From contig NZ_FRBL01000003.1 in the NCBI RefSeq assembly GCF_900142605.1, positions 62,001 to 126,000 on the forward strand: a stretch of DNA of 64,000 nt. Direction: 5' to 3'. The notes beneath the pieces were generated by a model, which saw only the letters and a program-made list of their open reading frames with translations, searched no databases and was not told the DNA's origin. The translations under genes and the position numbers were made by a program. The stretch's first letter is position 1. Each line of letters starts with the position of its first letter. This document shows positions 62,270 through 64,000 of this stretch, one piece after another. Source of the DNA: Chitinophaga jiangningensis (lineage in GTDB: Bacteria; Bacteroidota; Bacteroidia; Chitinophagales; Chitinophagaceae).

Positions 62270-64000
62270 ATGAGGCATATCCGCTTTATTATGAGTACCC
62301 TGTTGATGGGAGCCGGTGCAGTAGTAGCACAGCAGAAGGCGCCATCATATCCTTTGGTAACCCACCATCCTTACTTCAGTATCTGGTCGTCAACGGATAC
62401 TATTATGAACAGCAGCACCCGGCATTGGACAGGCACGGCGCAACCCATTACCGGGGTGGTGACCGTGGATGGGGTGCCTTATACCGTGTTGGGCAGTGTG
62501 CCTGATACGTATGAGGAGCTGCTGACGACCGCAGGGGCAGTGAAATACCTGACAGACGCTCCATCGGGCGACTGGACATCTCCCCAATATAATGACCAGC
62601 AATGGAAGAAAGGCACGATGCCTTTTAGTGACAACCCTGCTGCCGGTGAAACAGGGTGGAAGAGTCAGGATCTATTTGTGAGAAGAACATTTGATCTGGC
62701 GCAGGTGGCGTCGGATTCGCTTTATCTTAAACTTCATCACGATGACAATATTGTAGTGCATCTGAACGGGAAGGAGATATTTTCCCGTAAGGGCTGGAAT
62801 GGCCGCGACGAGTACTTTCCGATAGCGCTGGATCCACATCTCCTTAAACAAAAAAATAATTTACTGGCAATACATGTGGAGAATACGGCTGGCGGTGCCT
62901 ATTTATCCGCCGGTTTGGCTAAAAAGGTGAAACCCGCTGCAGGGGCGGCGCATAAGGCAATACAGGAGTCCGTGGAAGTGCATGCCACGCAAACCGTGTA
63001 TCAGTTCAAATGCGGGCCGGTACATATGGAGATGGCTTTTATCTCTCCCTTATTAATGGACGACCTGATGCTGCTTTCCCGCCCGGTAACTTACCTGGCT
63101 TGCCATGCGTTGGCGGAAGATGACCAGGCGCATGAGGTGCGTGTACAGGTGGGCGTTAGTACCGCTGTATGTGTGAACAATGCCGGGCAGCCGGTGGAAG
63201 CCAGTCAATACAACAGTGGCGATCTTACGATTTTGAAAGCCGGTACCAAAGAGCAGCCGGTGCTGCAAAAGAAAGGGGATGATATCCGCATCGACTGGGG
63301 GTATATGTATGTGGCTACCAGCAAGGGTCCTGGCGTGAAGCAGTGGATCGTGGATAATGCAGATAAAACGAAAACGCTGGTAACGGAAGCGGCTATAGGC
63401 AAAGTGGGAAAAGGGATAACGGCGATGCCTGCCAGGGTGTTTCTGCTTGGTTATGACGACCTGTATGCCGTAGAATATTTCGGGAAGCGCCTGAAAGCCT
63501 GGTGGAAAAACGATGCTACGGCTACGATGGATCGGGAGTTGAAAAGTGCGATGCAGGATTATAGGAAGATATTAGGTCGCTGTTTACAGTTTGATGAAGC
63601 ATTGCAAAAGGAAGCTGCGGCGGCCGGTGGCAGGGAGTATGCGCGACTTTGTGAGCTGGCGTATCGTCAGGCGATAGCGGCGCACACGCTGGTACGTGGT
63701 CCGAAAGGGGAGTTGCTGTTTTTATCAAAAGAGAATTTCAGTAATGGTTGTATCAATACGGTGGATATTACGTATCCATCGGCACCGATGTTTTTACTGT
63801 ATAATCCTGATTTGCTGAAAGGGATGATGACGGGCATTTTCGAGTATTCGGAGAGTGGTCGTTTTCCGAAACCCTTTGCAGCACATGATTTGGGGACGTA
63901 TCCCATTGCAAGCGGGCAGGTGTACGGCGAAGATATGCCGGTAGAAGAATCCGGCAATATGCTGATTCTTACCGGGGCAATTGCCAAAGCGGAAGGTAAC
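62270..64000 (+). CDS. Glutaminase A-like (DUF4964/DUF5127/DUF4965) secreted protein, 5' part
   Basis: The gene starts at 62270 (M-R-H-I-R-F-I) and is open to the window edge, giving 577 residues. A signal peptide ends A-V-V-A-Q-Q. Early motifs P-L-V-T-H-H-P-Y-F-S-I-W and W-T-G-T-A-Q-P-I-T-G belong to DUF4964; the central part matches DUF5127. DUF4965 begins near S-K-E-N-F-S-N-G-C-I-N-T-V-D-I-T-Y-P-S-A-P and has A-A-H-D-L-G-T-Y-P and E-E-S-G-N-M-L-I-L. Fungal relatives are secreted glutaminases; bacterial ones may act on glycans. The start has the A-C-G-T-T-ATG context. Confidence 0.9.
   Translation, partial: MRHIRFIMSTLLMGAGAVVAQQKAPSYPLVTHHPYFSIWSSTDTIMNSSTRHWTGTAQPITGVVTVDGVPYTVLGSVPDTYEELLTTAGAVKYLTDAPSGDWTSPQYNDQQWKKGTMPFSDNPAAGETGWKSQDLFVRRTFDLAQVASDSLYLKLHHDDNIVVHLNGKEIFSRKGWNGRDEYFPIALDPHLLKQKNNLLAIHVENTAGGAYLSAGLAKKVKPAAGAAHKAIQESVEVHATQTVYQFKCGPVHMEMAFISPLLMDDLMLLSRPVTYLACHALAEDDQAHEVRVQVGVSTAVCVNNAGQPVEASQYNSGDLTILKAGTKEQPVLQKKGDDIRIDWGYMYVATSKGPGVKQWIVDNADKTKTLVTEAAIGKVGKGITAMPARVFLLGYDDLYAVEYFGKRLKAWWKNDATATMDRELKSAMQDYRKILGRCLQFDEALQKEAAAAGGREYARLCELAYRQAIAAHTLVRGPKGELLFLSKENFSNGCINTVDITYPSAPMFLLYNPDLLKGMMTGIFEYSESGRFPKPFAAHDLGTYPIASGQVYGEDMPVEESGNMLILTGAIAKAEGN

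Noticed and set aside
1..64000. CRISPR arrays, rRNA genes, integrases or phage structural genes
   Set aside because: None was found on reading the sequence; no regularly spaced repeat array is present.

Overview
The window looks like chromosomal DNA of a Bacteroidota bacterium, most likely Chitinophagaceae (Chitinophaga-like). The evidence is a SusC/SusD pair, a T9SS C-terminal sorting tail, DUF4249, DUF3592, DUF1080 and DUF3857 proteins, a LytTR two-component system beside a TonB receptor, few Shine-Dalgarno sequences, and several promoter boxes matching the Bacteroidota -7 consensus TAnnTTTG. No rRNA, phage, transposase or CRISPR was seen. One tRNA gene (Lys, anticodon UUU) is present. The window opens inside a DUF1254/DUF1214 gene and closes inside a glutaminase-like (DUF4965) gene.

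Layout. 1-5.6 kb: household and signalling genes (SUKH/L7-L12-like fusion, exonuclease III, lone receiver, PAS histidine kinase). 5.7-6.8 kb: membrane acyltransferase. 7.0-11.2 kb: a divergent cluster resembling phosphonate-metabolism loci (OPA-type MFS transporter, PhnX-like HAD hydrolase, secreted alkaline-phosphatase-superfamily enzyme, and an HpnZ-like dehydrogenase). 11.3-14.7 kb: phosphotransferase, secreted serine hydrolase, FkbM methyltransferase. 14.8-17.6 kb: ABC exporter operon with a NEW3 protein. 18.0-19.2 kb: GNAT and VOC genes.

19.2-44.5 kb is the carbohydrate region: acetylesterase, GH67 alpha-glucuronidase, LacI regulator, a large DUF3857/transglutaminase protein, a 2335-residue secreted pectate-lyase-like adhesin, two beta-propeller glycosidases (one clear GH43), two DUF3592 proteins and a SusD/SusC pair. 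Three copies of a LacI-type operator (core GCAATCG-N-TT) lie before the GH67 operon, before lacI itself and over the predicted SusC promoter. They tie genes 20 kb apart into one likely regulon for acetylated glucuronoarabinoxylan or related plant polysaccharide.

44.8-48.4 kb: SRPBCC protein, an unknown YD/MORN-like protein, an SDR and its probable AraC regulator. 48.4-53.6 kb: LytTR regulator and sensor kinase divergent from a TonB receptor/DUF4249 pair, with 21-bp-phased direct repeats between them. 53.6-57.9 kb: DUF1080 lipoprotein, tRNA-Lys, MBL hydrolase, GH20 hexosaminidase. 58.0-61.4 kb: a ba3-type cytochrome oxidase operon including a 41-residue subunit IIa, then SCO and cytochrome c. 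61.5-61.63 kb: a candidate small RNA with its own promoter and terminator.

The items least explained by known annotation are the SUKH/L7-L12 fusion, the candidate small RNA, a nested inverted-repeat element between the GH67 operator and GH67, the recurring 3'-end motif T7-AGGGAGAT, and the phosphonate-like cluster whose dehydrogenase lacks its structural-zinc cysteines.
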